Origin: JBCDHN01 sp965224535
Lineage (GTDB): Bacteria > Verrucomicrobiota > Verrucomicrobiia > Verrucomicrobiales > DEV007
Direction: 5' to 3'
DNA length: 64,000 nt
Assembly (NCBI GenBank): GCA_965224535.1
Contig: CBDCZR010000026.1
Coordinates: forward strand, 1 to 64,000
Of the stretch, positions 1-9,901 are shown piece after piece. Every line of letters starts with the position of its first letter. The first letter of the stretch is position 1. Below the pieces are notes generated by a model, which was not told the DNA's origin, ran no database searches, and saw nothing but the letters and a program-made list of their open reading frames with translations. The translations under genes and the position numbers were made by a program.

Positions 1-74
1 AACACTCTGGAAGCGCAATCCTTCCCTGCCCTCAGTTCACGTTCGAATTCTCGGTCGCCGGACGGCAGCGCCTC

Positions 75-692
75 GTGTGTCAAAACCCAGAAAGGGAAAG
101 TGGTTTCGTGGAAGATCCTGCAATCAGTGCTCTGAATGACTTCATCCAATCCAAATCGGTCACGTTCGAGCCAGGCACCAAATCGCCGCGGCTGCCCAAA
201 CCGCCACAAGTGTCGTTCAACAATGACAAGACCTATTATTGGAATCTGAAGACAAGTTGTGGGTCCATCAAGGTCAAGTTGCTGCAAGAAGTCGCCCCGA
301 TGCATGTCTCCAGCACGATCTACTTGACCCTGCTCGGCTTTTACAACGGATTGACCTTTCATCGAGTAATTCCCGGATTCATGGCGCAAGGCGGCTGTCC
401 CAGCGGGACGGGAACCGGTGGCCCCGGTTATCAATACGACGGCGAGTTTTCCCCCTCACAACGGCATGACCGCCCCGGCCTGCTGAGCATGGCCAACGCG
501 GGTCCAGGAACCGATGGCAGCCAGTTTTTTCTCACCTTCGTTCCGACGGACTGGTTGGATGACAAACACTCAATCTTCGGTGAAGTCGTGAGTGGCACCG
601 AAGTCTTACAGGCAATGGAGCAGAAGGGAAGTCGCAGCGGCACGCCACGCGAGCCGATCGACTTGACGGAAGCAACGATTGCGGTGGAATGA
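75..692 (+). CDS. Cyclophilin-type peptidyl-prolyl cis-trans isomerase
   Basis: Catalyses proline cis/trans isomerisation in protein folding. Cyclophilin core motifs are visible: FHRVIPGFMAQGG, LSMANAGPGTDGSQFFLTF and LDDKHSIFGEV, in the order and spacing of the family, over roughly residues 55-205. The frame is open to the left edge of the window, so the GTG at 75 is only the first convenient start; a longer N-terminus, perhaps with a signal peptide like that of its neighbour, may lie outside. It is followed 62 bases later by a paralogue with closely similar core sequence, so this is a tandem duplication. Confidence 0.85.
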   Translation: MCQNPERESGFVEDPAISALNDFIQSKSVTFEPGTKSPRLPKPPQVSFNNDKTYYWNLKTSCGSIKVKLLQEVAPMHVSSTIYLTLLGFYNGLTFHRVIPGFMAQGGCPSGTGTGGPGYQYDGEFSPSQRHDRPGLLSMANAGPGTDGSQFFLTFVPTDWLDDKHSIFGEVVSGTEVLQAMEQKGSRSGTPREPIDLTEATIAVE

Positions 693-754
693 GCCCGCTT
701 GGAGTCCATGGCTTCCAAACTAAGAGCGAGCGACGAAACAAATTAGGAAAGGGT

Positions 755-1480
755 ATGAAGCTGATGTTCACGAAGATCTTGGTCCTGTCTTTGACACTCG
801 GATGTGGCGGACAGGAATCAAAACCGAAAGAAGCGCCCAAGACGGGCGAACAGGCCGCGGCGGCAGCGGACTCGCAAGAGGATGCAGGGATTGCGGCGAT
901 CGATGAGTTCATCGCCAAGAGTGAGATTGATCTCGAGGCCAACCCGACCCAACGCAACCGGATGCCGATGCCCCCAAAGGTCAAGTTTGCGGAGAACAAG
1001 AACTACTATTGGCACATGCAAACCAATGTCGGCGAGTTGAAGATCAAACTGTTTGCCGATGTCGCCCCGATGCATGTTTCCAGCACGATCTATCTGGTCC
1101 GTACCGGCTTTTATGATGGACTGGGATTTCACCGGATCATCAGCAAGCCGTCGCCGTTCATGGCCCAGGGTGGCTGTCCAAATGGCAATGGCCGCGGCTC
1201 TCCTGGTTACAAGTACGCCGGCGAGTTTTCTCCCAAACTACGCCACGATCGTCCCGGCCTGCTGAGCATGGCCAACGCGGGTCCGAACACCGATGGCAGC
1301 CAGTTCTTTCTGACGTTTGTGCCAACGCCTCACCTCGATGACAAGCACACGATTTTTGGTGAAATCGTCGGTGGAAAGGACACGCTCAAAACGCTGCAAG
1401 ACCTCGGCGGTGGCATGGATGGACGCCCCAGCAAACCGGTAAAGATGGAAAAGAACTGGATCACCGTCGAAGACGCTTAG
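755..1480 (+). CDS. Lipoprotein cyclophilin-type peptidyl-prolyl isomerase
   Basis: Second cyclophilin paralogue. The ATG at 755 is chosen because an AGGAAAGGG ribosome site sits just upstream and because it exposes a lipoprotein signal peptide: a Lys start, a hydrophobic core and the lipobox LTLGC at about residue 17. An Ala/Glu-rich linker leads to the catalytic domain, which carries FMAQGGCP, SMANAGPNTDGSQFFLTFV and DDKHTIFGE. Relative to its upstream twin it has a three-residue insertion in the FHRII-KPSPFMAQ loop. It probably acts at the inner or outer membrane on exported proteins. A strong terminator follows. Confidence 0.88.
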   Translation: MKLMFTKILVLSLTLGCGGQESKPKEAPKTGEQAAAAADSQEDAGIAAIDEFIAKSEIDLEANPTQRNRMPMPPKVKFAENKNYYWHMQTNVGELKIKLFADVAPMHVSSTIYLVRTGFYDGLGFHRIISKPSPFMAQGGCPNGNGRGSPGYKYAGEFSPKLRHDRPGLLSMANAGPNTDGSQFFLTFVPTPHLDDKHTIFGEIVGGKDTLKTLQDLGGGMDGRPSKPVKMEKNWITVEDA

Positions 1481-1504
1481 TCCGACACTGTTCACCATTC
1501 TCCA

Positions 1505-1546
1505 CAGCAAGCTTGGCCGCGAGGCCGGCTTGCTGTTTTTGTTTTT
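1505..1546 (+). terminator. Rho-independent terminator after the cyclophilin pair
   Basis: An 8-bp stem (CAGCAAGC with GCTTGCTG) extended by internal GGCC/GGCC pairing is followed by a T-rich run of TTTTTGTTTTT. It ends the rightward cyclophilin transcripts before the converging secretin-like genes. Confidence 0.85.
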
Positions 1547-1648
1547 GGGGTAGTGGCGGAGTTGCTCAACTCGAGACATTGCCAGTTTTGGCAGTCTTAC
1601 GCGACACCACGCCCCCCAATGGAAACGAAGTCTTTGATGACGAACGGC

Positions 1649-3010
1649 TCACTCCAAATCGCTGGTCGGATCGAACAACACTCGCGAGCTGTCTTTCTGA
1701 CGGACGACCGATGGCTTGACCATGAACATCACCTGTGAGCGTCGGGACTGTGAGCTGCGCCGTTGGAACAAGCGCCCAACCAAGGGGATATCGCCAAGGA
1801 TTGGAATGCGACTTTCTGATTCGACATCGTCGCTGGTTGACAGGCCCCCGATCAGGACCGTCTTCCCCGAGGGGACATTGACCACCGTGTGAGCATTGCG
1901 GCGGGAAATGAGTGGGTTCTCCACCGCCGAGCTGCTACCCACCCCGGCCGTCACAAAGCCAGTGACTGTCGAAGCCTCGATACTGATCTCCAATTGCACC
2001 ATGTCTTGGCTGATCAGAAATGGGACAATCACAACCTTGGTCCCAGTGTTCTTGAACTGGGTCGAAATGTCTCTCAAAGTGTCAACGTTATTGAACTTCG
2101 GCGTGAACACGGGAATCTCCGAACCCGCATCGATGACTGCACGATGCCCGTTCAAGACCGCGAGCTTGGGGGCGGAGAGAACGCTGGATTCGGTGTTCGT
2201 TTGCAAGAACTCAATCAATCCGTTGATGACCGATTCATCTTGAATGGCGGAAAAACTGCCGAAGGTGCCTTTGACGAGGTCTTGCGCCAGATTGACAACA
2301 ATCGATTGAAACAAGTTATTTTCGGGCTCGTCCGCCGTGCCGCGCAACAGGTTCAATTGGATGCCCGACCTCAAATCATCGTCGACTGCCAATTCGACGA
2401 TCGTGACTTCGACCTCGATTTGAGGGGTCTGCTGGAGGACTCCGTCCAAAAACTGGTCAACGCGCTCGAGCAATTCATCGGGCGCTGTCAGCATCAATAA
2501 GTCCGCGACGTCACCAGAGCCGAAAGGCAAACCAAAGTCGCCCGTGGCGCGCCAAACCTCGTCGTTCTTTTTCCTAGGATCCGACGTGTACTTTTCTTCG
2601 AGCCAATAATCCTGCCCTTCCTGCAAACCGGAAAAGCCGGGCACAAACTGCTTGAGCAAGTCCAAATAAACGCGCGCTCCGGGTTGGCCGACGCGAAAGT
2701 AATACAGCTTGGTCACGGTCCCCGAGGGGTTGTGAATGGTATTCCACTCAACGCGATGAAACGGGCTATCGTGCGCGGTGGCTGTTGAGTCAAGCACTTG
2801 TGCTTCGTAGGTTTGCTGCAGAGCTTTCGGGCCAGCGGCTTTGTCGGCGCCGCGAAATGCCTCAGGTTCGCTCCATTGATGGCCGTCCAGAGCTTCGACC
2901 CAAGCCCGGTATTGACGGGGTGGGGGTCGTACTTCGGTCTGACAACTCAAGAGCACGAGAGTTGACAATAATAGCCAGGACACAGAATCTCTAGGTCGAC
3001 ACGTGTTCAT
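1649..3010 (-). CDS. Secretin-like (type II/III secretion) lipoprotein 1
   Basis: About 453 residues from the ATG at 3010, which overlaps the stop of the upstream gene as ATGA, implying translational coupling. A lipoprotein signal with lipobox LVLLSC starts the protein. The C-terminal half is a secretin domain: NPLISRRNAHTVVNVPSG, TVLIGGL, ILGDIPLVGRLFQ and a final MFMVKP strand are typical of the multimeric outer-membrane pore family. Only one short N-terminal module precedes it, so it is small for a secretin. No type II secretion ATPase or pseudopilin is next to it. Its substrate or filament is unknown. Confidence 0.75.
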   Translation of the reverse strand: MNTCRPRDSVSWLLLSTLVLLSCQTEVRPPPRQYRAWVEALDGHQWSEPEAFRGADKAAGPKALQQTYEAQVLDSTATAHDSPFHRVEWNTIHNPSGTVTKLYYFRVGQPGARVYLDLLKQFVPGFSGLQEGQDYWLEEKYTSDPRKKNDEVWRATGDFGLPFGSGDVADLLMLTAPDELLERVDQFLDGVLQQTPQIEVEVTIVELAVDDDLRSGIQLNLLRGTADEPENNLFQSIVVNLAQDLVKGTFGSFSAIQDESVINGLIEFLQTNTESSVLSAPKLAVLNGHRAVIDAGSEIPVFTPKFNNVDTLRDISTQFKNTGTKVVIVPFLISQDMVQLEISIEASTVTGFVTAGVGSSSAVENPLISRRNAHTVVNVPSGKTVLIGGLSTSDDVESESRIPILGDIPLVGRLFQRRSSQSRRSQVMFMVKPSVVRQKDSSRVLFDPTSDLE

Positions 3011-4425
3011 TCGCGTGCCCCTGGTTCCGTGGCGAAATCCTCCGCAGGATCGTAGATGTGACCGGCACGAAATCGATCGGTCAGGATCTTCGGCCGAACC
3101 AAGAACAGCACTTGCGCTTGCTGCACGGAGTCTGTGGAACGCTGAAACAACTTGCCTAACCACGGAATGTCGCCCAACAAAGGGATCTTGTCGATGGTCG
3201 TCACTTCATCGTTGCTCACCAACCCGCCGATGAGCACGGTCCGGCCCGAGGGAACATGCACGATCGTATGCGCGTTGCGCCGAGCGATCAGCGGGTTTTC
3301 GACTTCCGAGTCTTCGCCAATACCGGCAGTCACAAAACCAGTGACAGAACTCACTTCAACACTGATTTCAAGCTGCACCAAATCGGGACTCAGCAGGAAC
3401 GGGACAACAATGACCTTGATCCCCGTCGGCTTGAAACTCGTCGTGATTTGCGTCACCCCACTGTTGTTGAACGTCGGCGTGAACACTGGAGTTTCGGCGC
3501 CGGTGTCGATGATCGCCCGATGCCCGTTCAGCACGGCCAACTTGGGAGAAGACAGTACATTGGAATAGGTCACGGTTTGCAAGAGTTCCAACAGTCCGTT
3601 GACGACCGTGTCGTCATGCACCGCGGAAAAGCTTCCGAATGTGCCGCTGACCAAGTCGTGGGCGAGATCCGTCACAACGGTATCGATCAGATTGTTTTCG
3701 GGATTGTCCGGCTGGCTCCGCGTCAGATCCCACTTCGTACCAATCTGCAATTCGTCCGAGAGGGCAATCTCAACAATCGTCACCTCAATCTCGACTTGCG
3801 GCGCATCGCCCAGGACCCGTTCGAGAAAATGGTCGATCTCACGGAGCGTTTCCTCGCGCGCTGTCACGATGAGGAGGTCAGCGACTTCTCCATCCCCGAA
3901 CGGCAGCCCGAAGTCGCCCCCCTTGTGCCACAGGTCCTGATTGCCGCGCCGCGGGTCAGTGACGTATTTCTCCAGCAACCGGTAGTCGCGGCCGTCTTCC
4001 AACGCCGCAAACTTAGGCAGCATACGACGCATCATTCCCAAGTACGACTTGGCTTTGCTGACGCGAAAGAAGTAGAGCTTGGTGAAGGTTCCGTCCGGAT
4101 TGCGAATCAGGTTCCATTCAAAGCGCTCATACGGTCGGTTCGCAACGGGAGGTAGTTCGTGGTTTACCTCAAACTCCAGGGGTTGGGCATCGAGCATGGG
4201 GTCATAAAGACTGTCTTCGATGGCCAGCGGCCCGTCCTGCCAGCCCGCGCCTAACGCCTTGGGTCCCGTGCTGGTATTGGCCCCGCGCAAGATGGAAGGC
4301 TGCCCCTGGCGCACCGCCGAGGACTGATAAGCCGCGGGGACCTCTTTGGGCACTTGCTCACTCACACACCCCGCGAGCACGGTCAAGATCCACCCGCAAT
4401 TCACTCTGGACGAGAGAGATCTCAT
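3007..4425 (-). CDS. Secretin-like (type II/III secretion) lipoprotein 2
   Basis: Paralogue of the downstream gene, about 472 residues from the ATG at 4425, with lipobox VLAGC. The same layout is seen: a shared N-terminal motif (RPYERFEWNLIRNPDGT-TKLYFFRV) and a middle region rich in VEIEVTIVEIAL. The secretin core has NPLIARRNAHTIVHVPSG, TVLIGGL and LLGDIPWLGKLFQ. The stop overlaps the next start by four bases, so the two are made together and may form a mixed or paired pore. A longer start at 4494 is possible but would bury the lipobox. Confidence 0.75.
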   Translation of the reverse strand: MRSLSSRVNCGWILTVLAGCVSEQVPKEVPAAYQSSAVRQGQPSILRGANTSTGPKALGAGWQDGPLAIEDSLYDPMLDAQPLEFEVNHELPPVANRPYERFEWNLIRNPDGTFTKLYFFRVSKAKSYLGMMRRMLPKFAALEDGRDYRLLEKYVTDPRRGNQDLWHKGGDFGLPFGDGEVADLLIVTAREETLREIDHFLERVLGDAPQVEIEVTIVEIALSDELQIGTKWDLTRSQPDNPENNLIDTVVTDLAHDLVSGTFGSFSAVHDDTVVNGLLELLQTVTYSNVLSSPKLAVLNGHRAIIDTGAETPVFTPTFNNSGVTQITTSFKPTGIKVIVVPFLLSPDLVQLEISVEVSSVTGFVTAGIGEDSEVENPLIARRNAHTIVHVPSGRTVLIGGLVSNDEVTTIDKIPLLGDIPWLGKLFQRSTDSVQQAQVLFLVRPKILTDRFRAGHIYDPAEDFATEPGARE

Positions 4426-4505
4426 CCCCCGTATTCCTCCCCGCTCCCCGACTAATCCACATAACGACAGAGGACGCTCGCGAATTCCCCTCAAATTCCG
4501 GACTG

Positions 4506-4961
4506 TTATTCTTTTCGACTGCTGGCAGGATCCGGCCGTACTTGTTTCTTCAGCGCAGGAGTGAGATCGAGCACCATCAACCCCGTGGCCTCGACGCCCC
4601 CTTGCGCCACGACCAGGTCCACTTTCATATCGGCGGCCACTGCCGCCAGTGCACGGTGAAAAGATCGATTGGCCTCGCGCAGCAAGAAGTGATACCGCGC
4701 GTCACGCTTGGTCAGCCGTTCTCGCACGATTCGCTGGTAAGCCGGAATCTCGGCGAATACCGCACGCCGATCCACGGTGGCCAATGCGGAAAACGAACTT
4801 GGATTCCCGGCGATGACGCTGCCGGTAATTACCACTCTCGGGGCCGGTTTCATTGCATGGCGGGCGTGAGCACTTGTCGCTGGAGCCGTGAGGAAAGTAA
4901 AGCTGACGGCGGCGGCGACCAATGAGAGCCGGTGTTTCCAGTGAGTTCGCTGATGTCGCAT
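4506..4961 (-). CDS. Small exported protein, possibly OmpH/Skp-like
   Basis: A 151-residue protein with an N-terminal signal peptide (HRLSLVAAAVSFTFLTAPATSAHA). The rest is mostly helical and charged, ending in a region with VVAQGGVEATGLMVLDLTPALKK. The helical middle followed by a DLTPAL-type strand recalls periplasmic Skp/OmpH chaperones, but the match is weak by eye. It lies 81 bases upstream of the secretin-like pair on the same strand, so a role in assembly or quality control of those outer-membrane proteins is plausible but inferred. Confidence 0.5.
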   Translation of the reverse strand: MRHQRTHWKHRLSLVAAAVSFTFLTAPATSAHARHAMKPAPRVVITGSVIAGNPSSFSALATVDRRAVFAEIPAYQRIVRERLTKRDARYHFLLREANRSFHRALAAVAADMKVDLVVAQGGVEATGLMVLDLTPALKKQVRPDPASSRKE

Positions 4962-5270
4962 GAGGGGAAACGCTTTCTGAACGGATTCGGGGGGATCTGA
5001 TCGTCAAAGTTTGTGAGTCTTGTCCGAATTGCGGCTTCACCCCAATCAATGATCGTGCCAAACGCTCAAAAAGCTCTTGATGACTATTTGGACATCGCCT
5101 TAACTTCTTATATTTAATGTATTTACGATTACGTGATTAACCCTCTTCGGAGGGTCAAAAAGCATGTGGCGAAATCCCTCTAATTTCGCCATTCGACTCG
5201 ATTTGGCCAAGACTGGCTCAGGGAAAGTCACAATTGATCGTAGAATGTTAGGTATCCCCGGGAGCTGACC
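4962..5270. other. Intergenic region with one hairpin
   Basis: No convincing gene. A short hairpin ACCCTC-TTCG-GAGGGT at 5140-5155 lies in an AT-rich stretch but lacks a T-run on either strand. The region separates two leftward genes and should hold the promoter of the 4961-1649 group; I cannot place it. Confidence 0.4.
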
Positions 5271-6166
5271 TCACGACTCGGCGAGTCGATAAATCGCCGC
5301 CTTGCGACTCCCCTCCCTGCGAATGATGTCACGTTCGATCAACTCAGACAAATCACGGAGCGCCGTGCGGCGAGAAACACCGACCTCGCGCACCACGTCC
5401 AGGCTGGTCGCCCGACCAGTGCGTTCCAAAAGCGCTAAGATCTGGTGTTGACGGTCGGTGAATGACCCAGCGGTGCGGAGCTTGGCTCCTCTCGGTCGGG
5501 GTCGAGGCTCCTCTGAGAGTGGTTGCGCCCGCTGTGAGGGCGCGCTCTTCGACGGCCCCAAATCGATGTCCTCAACCCGGATACGCTCGCCGCGGCCGAG
5601 CACCGCGGCCCGCTGAATCACGTTGCGCAATTCCCGAATATTCCCGGGCCAGGAGTGGCGATACAGCACATCCAATGCGGCGGGTTCGATCCCTCGGACC
5701 TGTCGCTGGCTGGGACCGGCGTTGACTTCGGCGATGCAACGCTCCACCAACTGGGGGATCTCTTCCAGTCGTTGTCGGAGCGGCGGCAGTCCGATGGTCA
5801 CCACCTTGAGTCGATAGTAAAGGTCTTCGCGGAAAGCCCTCTCCTCGACCATCGTCTCCAGCGATCGGTGCGTCGCCGCCAAAATCCGAACGTCGACCGG
5901 TATTTCGGCCCCCCCACCCAGTCGTTGTATTTGACGCTCTTGGATAACGCGTAGCAGCTTGACCTGTACGTCGAGAGGGATTTCTGCCACTTCATCCAAT
6001 AGCAAGGTTCCACCATGAGCCTGTTCGAAGCGTCCCAGTCGGCGCTGATCGGCCCCGGTAAATGCGCCCTTCTCGTGACCGAATAACTCCGACTCAAGGA
6101 GCTTCTCCGGCAGCGCAGCGCAGTGCACGACGACAAACGGAATCGACGCATCGATGACGCGTCGCC
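5271..6166 (-). pseudogene. Sigma-54 interaction transcriptional activator, N-terminally truncated
   Basis: AAA+ activator of sigma-54 RNA polymerase. Present are FVVVHCAALPE, the sigma-54 contact motif GAFTGA, the Walker B region GGTLLLDEVAEI, LYYRLKVV, HSWPGNIRELRNVIQRA and a C-terminal winged helix of DeoR type (SRRTALRDLSELIERDII) in place of the usual Fis helix. The Walker A motif and the whole sensor domain are missing: homology stops at about 6166, just before SIHHGRR, where the opposite strand becomes a tadA gene. The loss is abrupt with no mobile element, so this is a rearrangement or an assembly join. Confidence 0.75.
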
Positions 6167-7056
6167 CATGGTGGATGCTCGTCTGCCGGATGGATCCCGG
6201 GTCAACGCGGTCATTCCACCCCTCGCGATCGACGGCCCCCATCTCTCGATCCGGAAGTTCGGTGAGGACGGTCTCACCGCAGAAGATCTCGTGCGAATGG
6301 GATCGCTCAGCGAGCCAATGGTGCGCTTCCTCGAAGGCGTCGTGCGGTCGCGGCTGAACGTGCTCATCTCCGGCGGTACTGGAGCCGGGAAGACCACGTT
6401 GCTGAACATGCTCTCGGGCTTCATTCCCGGAGTTCGAGCGGATCGTGACCGTGGAAGACTCCGCCGAGCTGCGGCTCAGGCAGCCGCACGTGGTCCGTCT
6501 CGAGACGCGGCCCGCCAATGTCGAGGGTACGGGTGCCATTACGCAGCGTCAGCTCGTGGTGAACGCGCTTCGCATGCGGCCGGACCGGATCATCATCGGT
6601 GAGGTCCGGGCCTCCGAGGCGGTGGACATGCTCCCAGGCCATGAATACAGGCCACGACGGATCTCTCACGACGTGCACGCGAACGCGCCGCGCGACGCCC
6701 TAAGCCGACTCGAGACGATGGTCGCCATGGCGGACCTCAACCTGCCCGACAAGGCCATGCGCACTCAGATCGCGAGCGCGATCGACATCGTGCTGCAGGC
6801 GTCCCGTCTCTCGGACGGTACGCGCCGGGTTACGCGCCTCGCCGAGATCGTCGGAATGGAAGGCGACGTCATCACGATGCAAGACATCTTTACGTTCGAG
6901 CAGACCGGGGTCGACGAGGACGGGAAGGTCCTGGGTCGTCTCAAGCCGACTGGGATTCGGCCGAAGTGTGTCGAGCGCCTGATGGCGCACGGCATCGAGA
7001 TGGGCTCGGACGTCTTCGCCGACCTGCCGCAGGCCACGGCCGGCGCGGCGCACTGA
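6167..7056 (+). pseudogene. tadA: TadA/CpaF-type pilus assembly ATPase, truncated and frameshifted
   Basis: Secretion ATPase of the Tad pilus. Coding sequence starts in mid-protein with PMVDARLPDGSRVNAVIPPL. It continues through the Walker A ISGGTGAGKTTLLNML, IVTVEDSAEL, RMRPDRIIIGEVR and HANAPRDALSRLETMV. About the first third of the protein is absent. Three single-base indels break the frame: an extra G near 6431, an extra C near 6632 and a missing G near 6672. The last two compensate each other, because the intervening bases read QAMNTGHDGSLTT in the correct frame. tadB follows in the same direction 13 bases later. Confidence 0.85.
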
Positions 7057-7069
7057 GGGAAGCGGGACG

Positions 7070-8052
7070 ATGCTGAGCGCGAACCCTTGGATACTGGCTG
7101 CTGCCGCGGCCCTGAGCGCGGTGCTCGCGGTGGTGCTCGTGTTCCAAACGGTCGTCGTCGGCGGGAGTGGCGAACGCGACGCTCGGTCCTCGACTCTCTG
7201 CGCAGCGACGGGCGCGAGCATCAGGACGGAGCACAGGTCGCGTCCCTGCTGCGTGCGCGCGCCGAGGAGGAGCATGGCTTCGTGGCCGCGTTGGGCGAGC
7301 GCATCCCCCAGGTCTGGACCTGCACCATCTGCTCGGCCAGTCGGGGATCGAGTGGAGCGTCCAGGGCTTCTTGATTCGAACGGGCGTCTGCGCTCTCTCG
7401 ACGGTCGTCGTAGTCTGGCTCTCGACCGGGATGCTCGTGGCATCCCTCGCTGCTTCCGCCACTGCGTCCGTGGCGCCGTACCTCTACGTGCGCTGGAAGA
7501 AGGGTCGGAGGTTGCTCCGGCTCGAGAGTCAGCTCCCCGACGCCATCGACCTGATCGCGCGAGCGGTGCGCGCGGGGCACCCCCTCTCGGAGGGCCTGCG
7601 CATGGCCTCGGAAGAGGCGCCCGAGCCGTTGGCCTCGGAGTTCCGCATCACCTTCGAGGAGCAGCGATTCGGTCTGCCCTTCGAGGACGCCCTGCTCGGA
7701 CTCGGTGACCGGGTCGAGGTCGTCGACATCCGGATCCTGATCACCGCGATCCTGGTTCAGCGCGAGGTCGGCGGCAACCTGTCCGAGATCCTCGAGCAGA
7801 TCGCCGAGACCATGCGCGCGCGCTTCTCCCTCAAGAGGCAGGTGCGCGTCTATACCGCACAGGGCCGGATGAGCGGCTACACGCTCGCCGCGCTGCCCAT
7901 TTTCGTCGGGTTGATGATCTCGCTCATCAACCCCGACTACATGCAGACGCTCTTTCTACGAAAGCCTCGGGAAGGCGCTCCTCGCAGGTGCCGCGACGCT
8001 GCAGCTGATCGGGTTCCTGTGGATCCGTCGCATCGTGGACGTCCGCTACTAG
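7070..8052 (+). pseudogene. tadB: TadB inner-membrane pilus platform protein, frameshifted
   Basis: Membrane platform protein of the Tad system (GspF-like fold). The protein reads in four frame segments: frame 2 from 7070 (N-terminal membrane helix), frame 1 from about 7180, frame 3 from about 7314 to 7953, then frame 1 to the TAG at 8050. The longest segment has the membrane helices and the conserved core LPDAIDLIARAVRAGHPLSE, FEEQRFGLPFEDAL and LVQREVGGNLSEILEQIAETMR. The last segment, FYESLGKALLAGAATLQL, restores the final helix. The indels are single bases, so sequencing error is as likely as real decay. Confidence 0.8.
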
Positions 8053-8060
8053 GGGGCACG

Positions 8061-9000
8061 ATGATGATGACCTACCTCGTCGGAGTCTTCGCGGGCCTCT
8101 GCGTCACGCTGTTGCTGGTTGCGCTCTACGAGTTGGCGACGAGCCCGGCGCGGGCGGTTGCAAGAGAGATCCAGGAGATCAGGACCCTACAGCCGAGCCC
8201 CTTCGGATCCATCTCTCGGCGGCGTCGACAGACCCGCAAGGAGCAGCTGCGCGACGTCGTCCGCCTGCTGGGCGAGCGGGTGGAACGAGGGGGGCTGGAC
8301 GTGCAGGGCTGGGGCCAAGCGCCTGGTTCAGGCTGGATACTGGAGTCCCGACGCGCCGAAGGTGTTCTTCGGGACGCGCGTGGCACTGGCTGCCCTGTTC
8401 GTGGGCGCGAGCCTCGTGGCCGGGGCGTTCCTGGATCTGAGGCTTCTGGCCACGCTCTCGGTGGCGCTGTGGATGGGTGGCTTCGGCTGGCTCGTTCCGA
8501 GCTGGTATGTGCTGCGGCAGTGTCGGCAGAGGCGCCGCGAGATCCAGTCCGCCTTGGCCGACGCGCTCGACCTACTCGTCGCGTGCGTCGAAGCCGGGAT
8601 GGGGCTCAACCAGGCGCTCGTCCGCGTCGCCGACGAGGTCCGAAACGGTCAGCGAGTCGCTCGCCGAAGAACTCGCCATGGTGAACCTCGAGATTCGTGC
8701 CGGCACCGAGCGGGCGCAGGCGCTCCGCAACTTGGCGGAGCGCACGGGAAGCGAGGATATCGAAGCGCTCGTGTCCATGCTCATCCAGACGGAGCGCTTC
8801 GGCACTCCGTGGGCCGTGCTCTGAGGGTGCAGGCCGGCACGCTGCGTCAGAAGCGGCGCCAACGTGCTGAAGAGGCGGCGGCGAAGACGACCATCAAGCT
8901 CGTATTCCCGCTCGTGCTCTTCGTCTTTCCAGCGCTCTTCGTCGTCATTCTCGGACCGGCCGTGATTCAGGTCATCGAAGCGCTGGCAGGTGTCCAATGA
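8061..9000 (+). pseudogene. tadC: TadC inner-membrane pilus platform protein, frameshifted
   Basis: Second GspF-like platform protein of the Tad system, 8 bases after tadB. It starts at ATG 8061 (MMMTYLVGVFAGLCVTLLLV, a membrane helix). Frame shifts occur near 8330, 8650 and 8805. Conserved TadC blocks appear piecewise: LPDAL-like ALADALDLLVACVEAGMGLNQAL, SLAEELAMVNLEIRAGTERA, LIQTERFGTS and RQRAEEAAAKTTIKLVFPL followed by the terminal membrane helix ending IQVIEAL. Order and completeness match TadC of Gram-negative Tad loci. Confidence 0.8.
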
Positions 9001-9015
9001 GGCGGGCTGAAGATC

Positions 9016-9349
9016 GTGCACCTGGAGTCCGGTGCATCCGTCGGCGAGAGAGTCGCTGTCGCCGAGAGTTGGTGGAGCCGTGCGCAAGGCCTACTGGGCC
9101 GCCCACGTCTCGAGTGTGGCGAGGGTCTGCTGCTTCTGGGCTGCGCCTCCGTCCACACTGTCGGCATGAGGTACCCCATCGACGTGGCCTTCCTGGACGA
9201 AGACGGCACTGTCCGTGCGCTGCGTCGACCACCTGGAGCCGTGTCGCGTCCGCCTCGGCGGACCACGGGCGGCACACACGCTCGAGCTCCCCATGGGGCG
9301 CCTCGCGGAAGCCGACATCTCCACCGGTGCCCGTCTTTTCTGGAGCTGA
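9016..9349 (+). pseudogene. DUF192 family protein, frameshifted
   Basis: DUF192 (COG1430) proteins are small, of unknown function, and often found in Tad gene clusters. The sequence shows the family signature: SWWSRAQGLLGRPRLECGEGLLL, then CASVHTVGMRYPIDVAFLDEDG. A single-base shift near 9225-9230 moves it into the frame that reads HTLELPMGRLAEADISTGA and ends at TGA 9347. It begins at a GTG 16 bases after tadC, so it belongs to the same operon. Confidence 0.75.
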
Positions 9350-9351
9350 CC

Positions 9352-9893
9352 ATGAAGCTGACCAAAGAAGCGCGGGATATCGTCGAGCTCGAGGCCGATC
9401 TCGAGGTCCCGCATCTCTCTCTCGAGACGACGACCCCGCGGGCGAAGACGCCGGTGCCGGGGAACCGGAGCGGCTCGTACCTCCTCCGCCCGAGTCGTTG
9501 GAGGAGGCAGCTTGTCCGAGGAATTCGTCGCCGGTCTCGCGCTCAAGGCCCTGAACGTACGGGGACGTCGCTCGGGCTGGACCTGGCGGGACATGCTCGC
9601 ACTCCCCTTCGGAGTGCTGGACGACTTGATCCAGGATCTGCAGGAGCGCCGGCTCATCGAGGTCCACTCGACTCGGGGTCACGCCGCGGCGAGTGGGTCT
9701 TCAAGCTCACCGGAGCGGGTCGGAGTCGCGCTGTCGAGGAGCTCGAGATCAGTCGGTATGTGGGCCCGGCTCCCGTGCCGTTCGATCCGGTGAAACGGAC
9801 GAGGGCGCTGCTGGAGAGCAACCTTCCGAGGGATAATCGGGCGAGGCGACCGACGGTTGCCCCTGGTCGGCGGGCACGTGCTCGCTGACCTTT
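9352..9893 (+). pseudogene. Tad-linked AAA ATPase, N-terminal part only, frameshifted
   Basis: The N-terminal winged-helix region of a P-loop ATPase that follows tadC in many Tad loci. It starts at ATG 9352 (MKLTKEARDIVELEADLEVP). Further on, in other frames, it shows ALKALNVRGRRSGWTWRDML, GVLDDLIQDLQERRLIEV and the family marker LTGAGRSRAVEELEISRYVG followed by PAPVPFD. Three frame changes are needed to join these. Recognisable sequence ends near VLADL at about 9893, before any Walker A motif; IS3 sequence begins within ten bases. Confidence 0.65.
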
Positions 9894-9901
9894 TCCTTTT
9901 C

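Noticed and set aside
6123..6166. Start of tadA at ATG 6123
   Set aside because: The first codons are antisense of the sigma-54 activator; TadA homology begins at about 6167.
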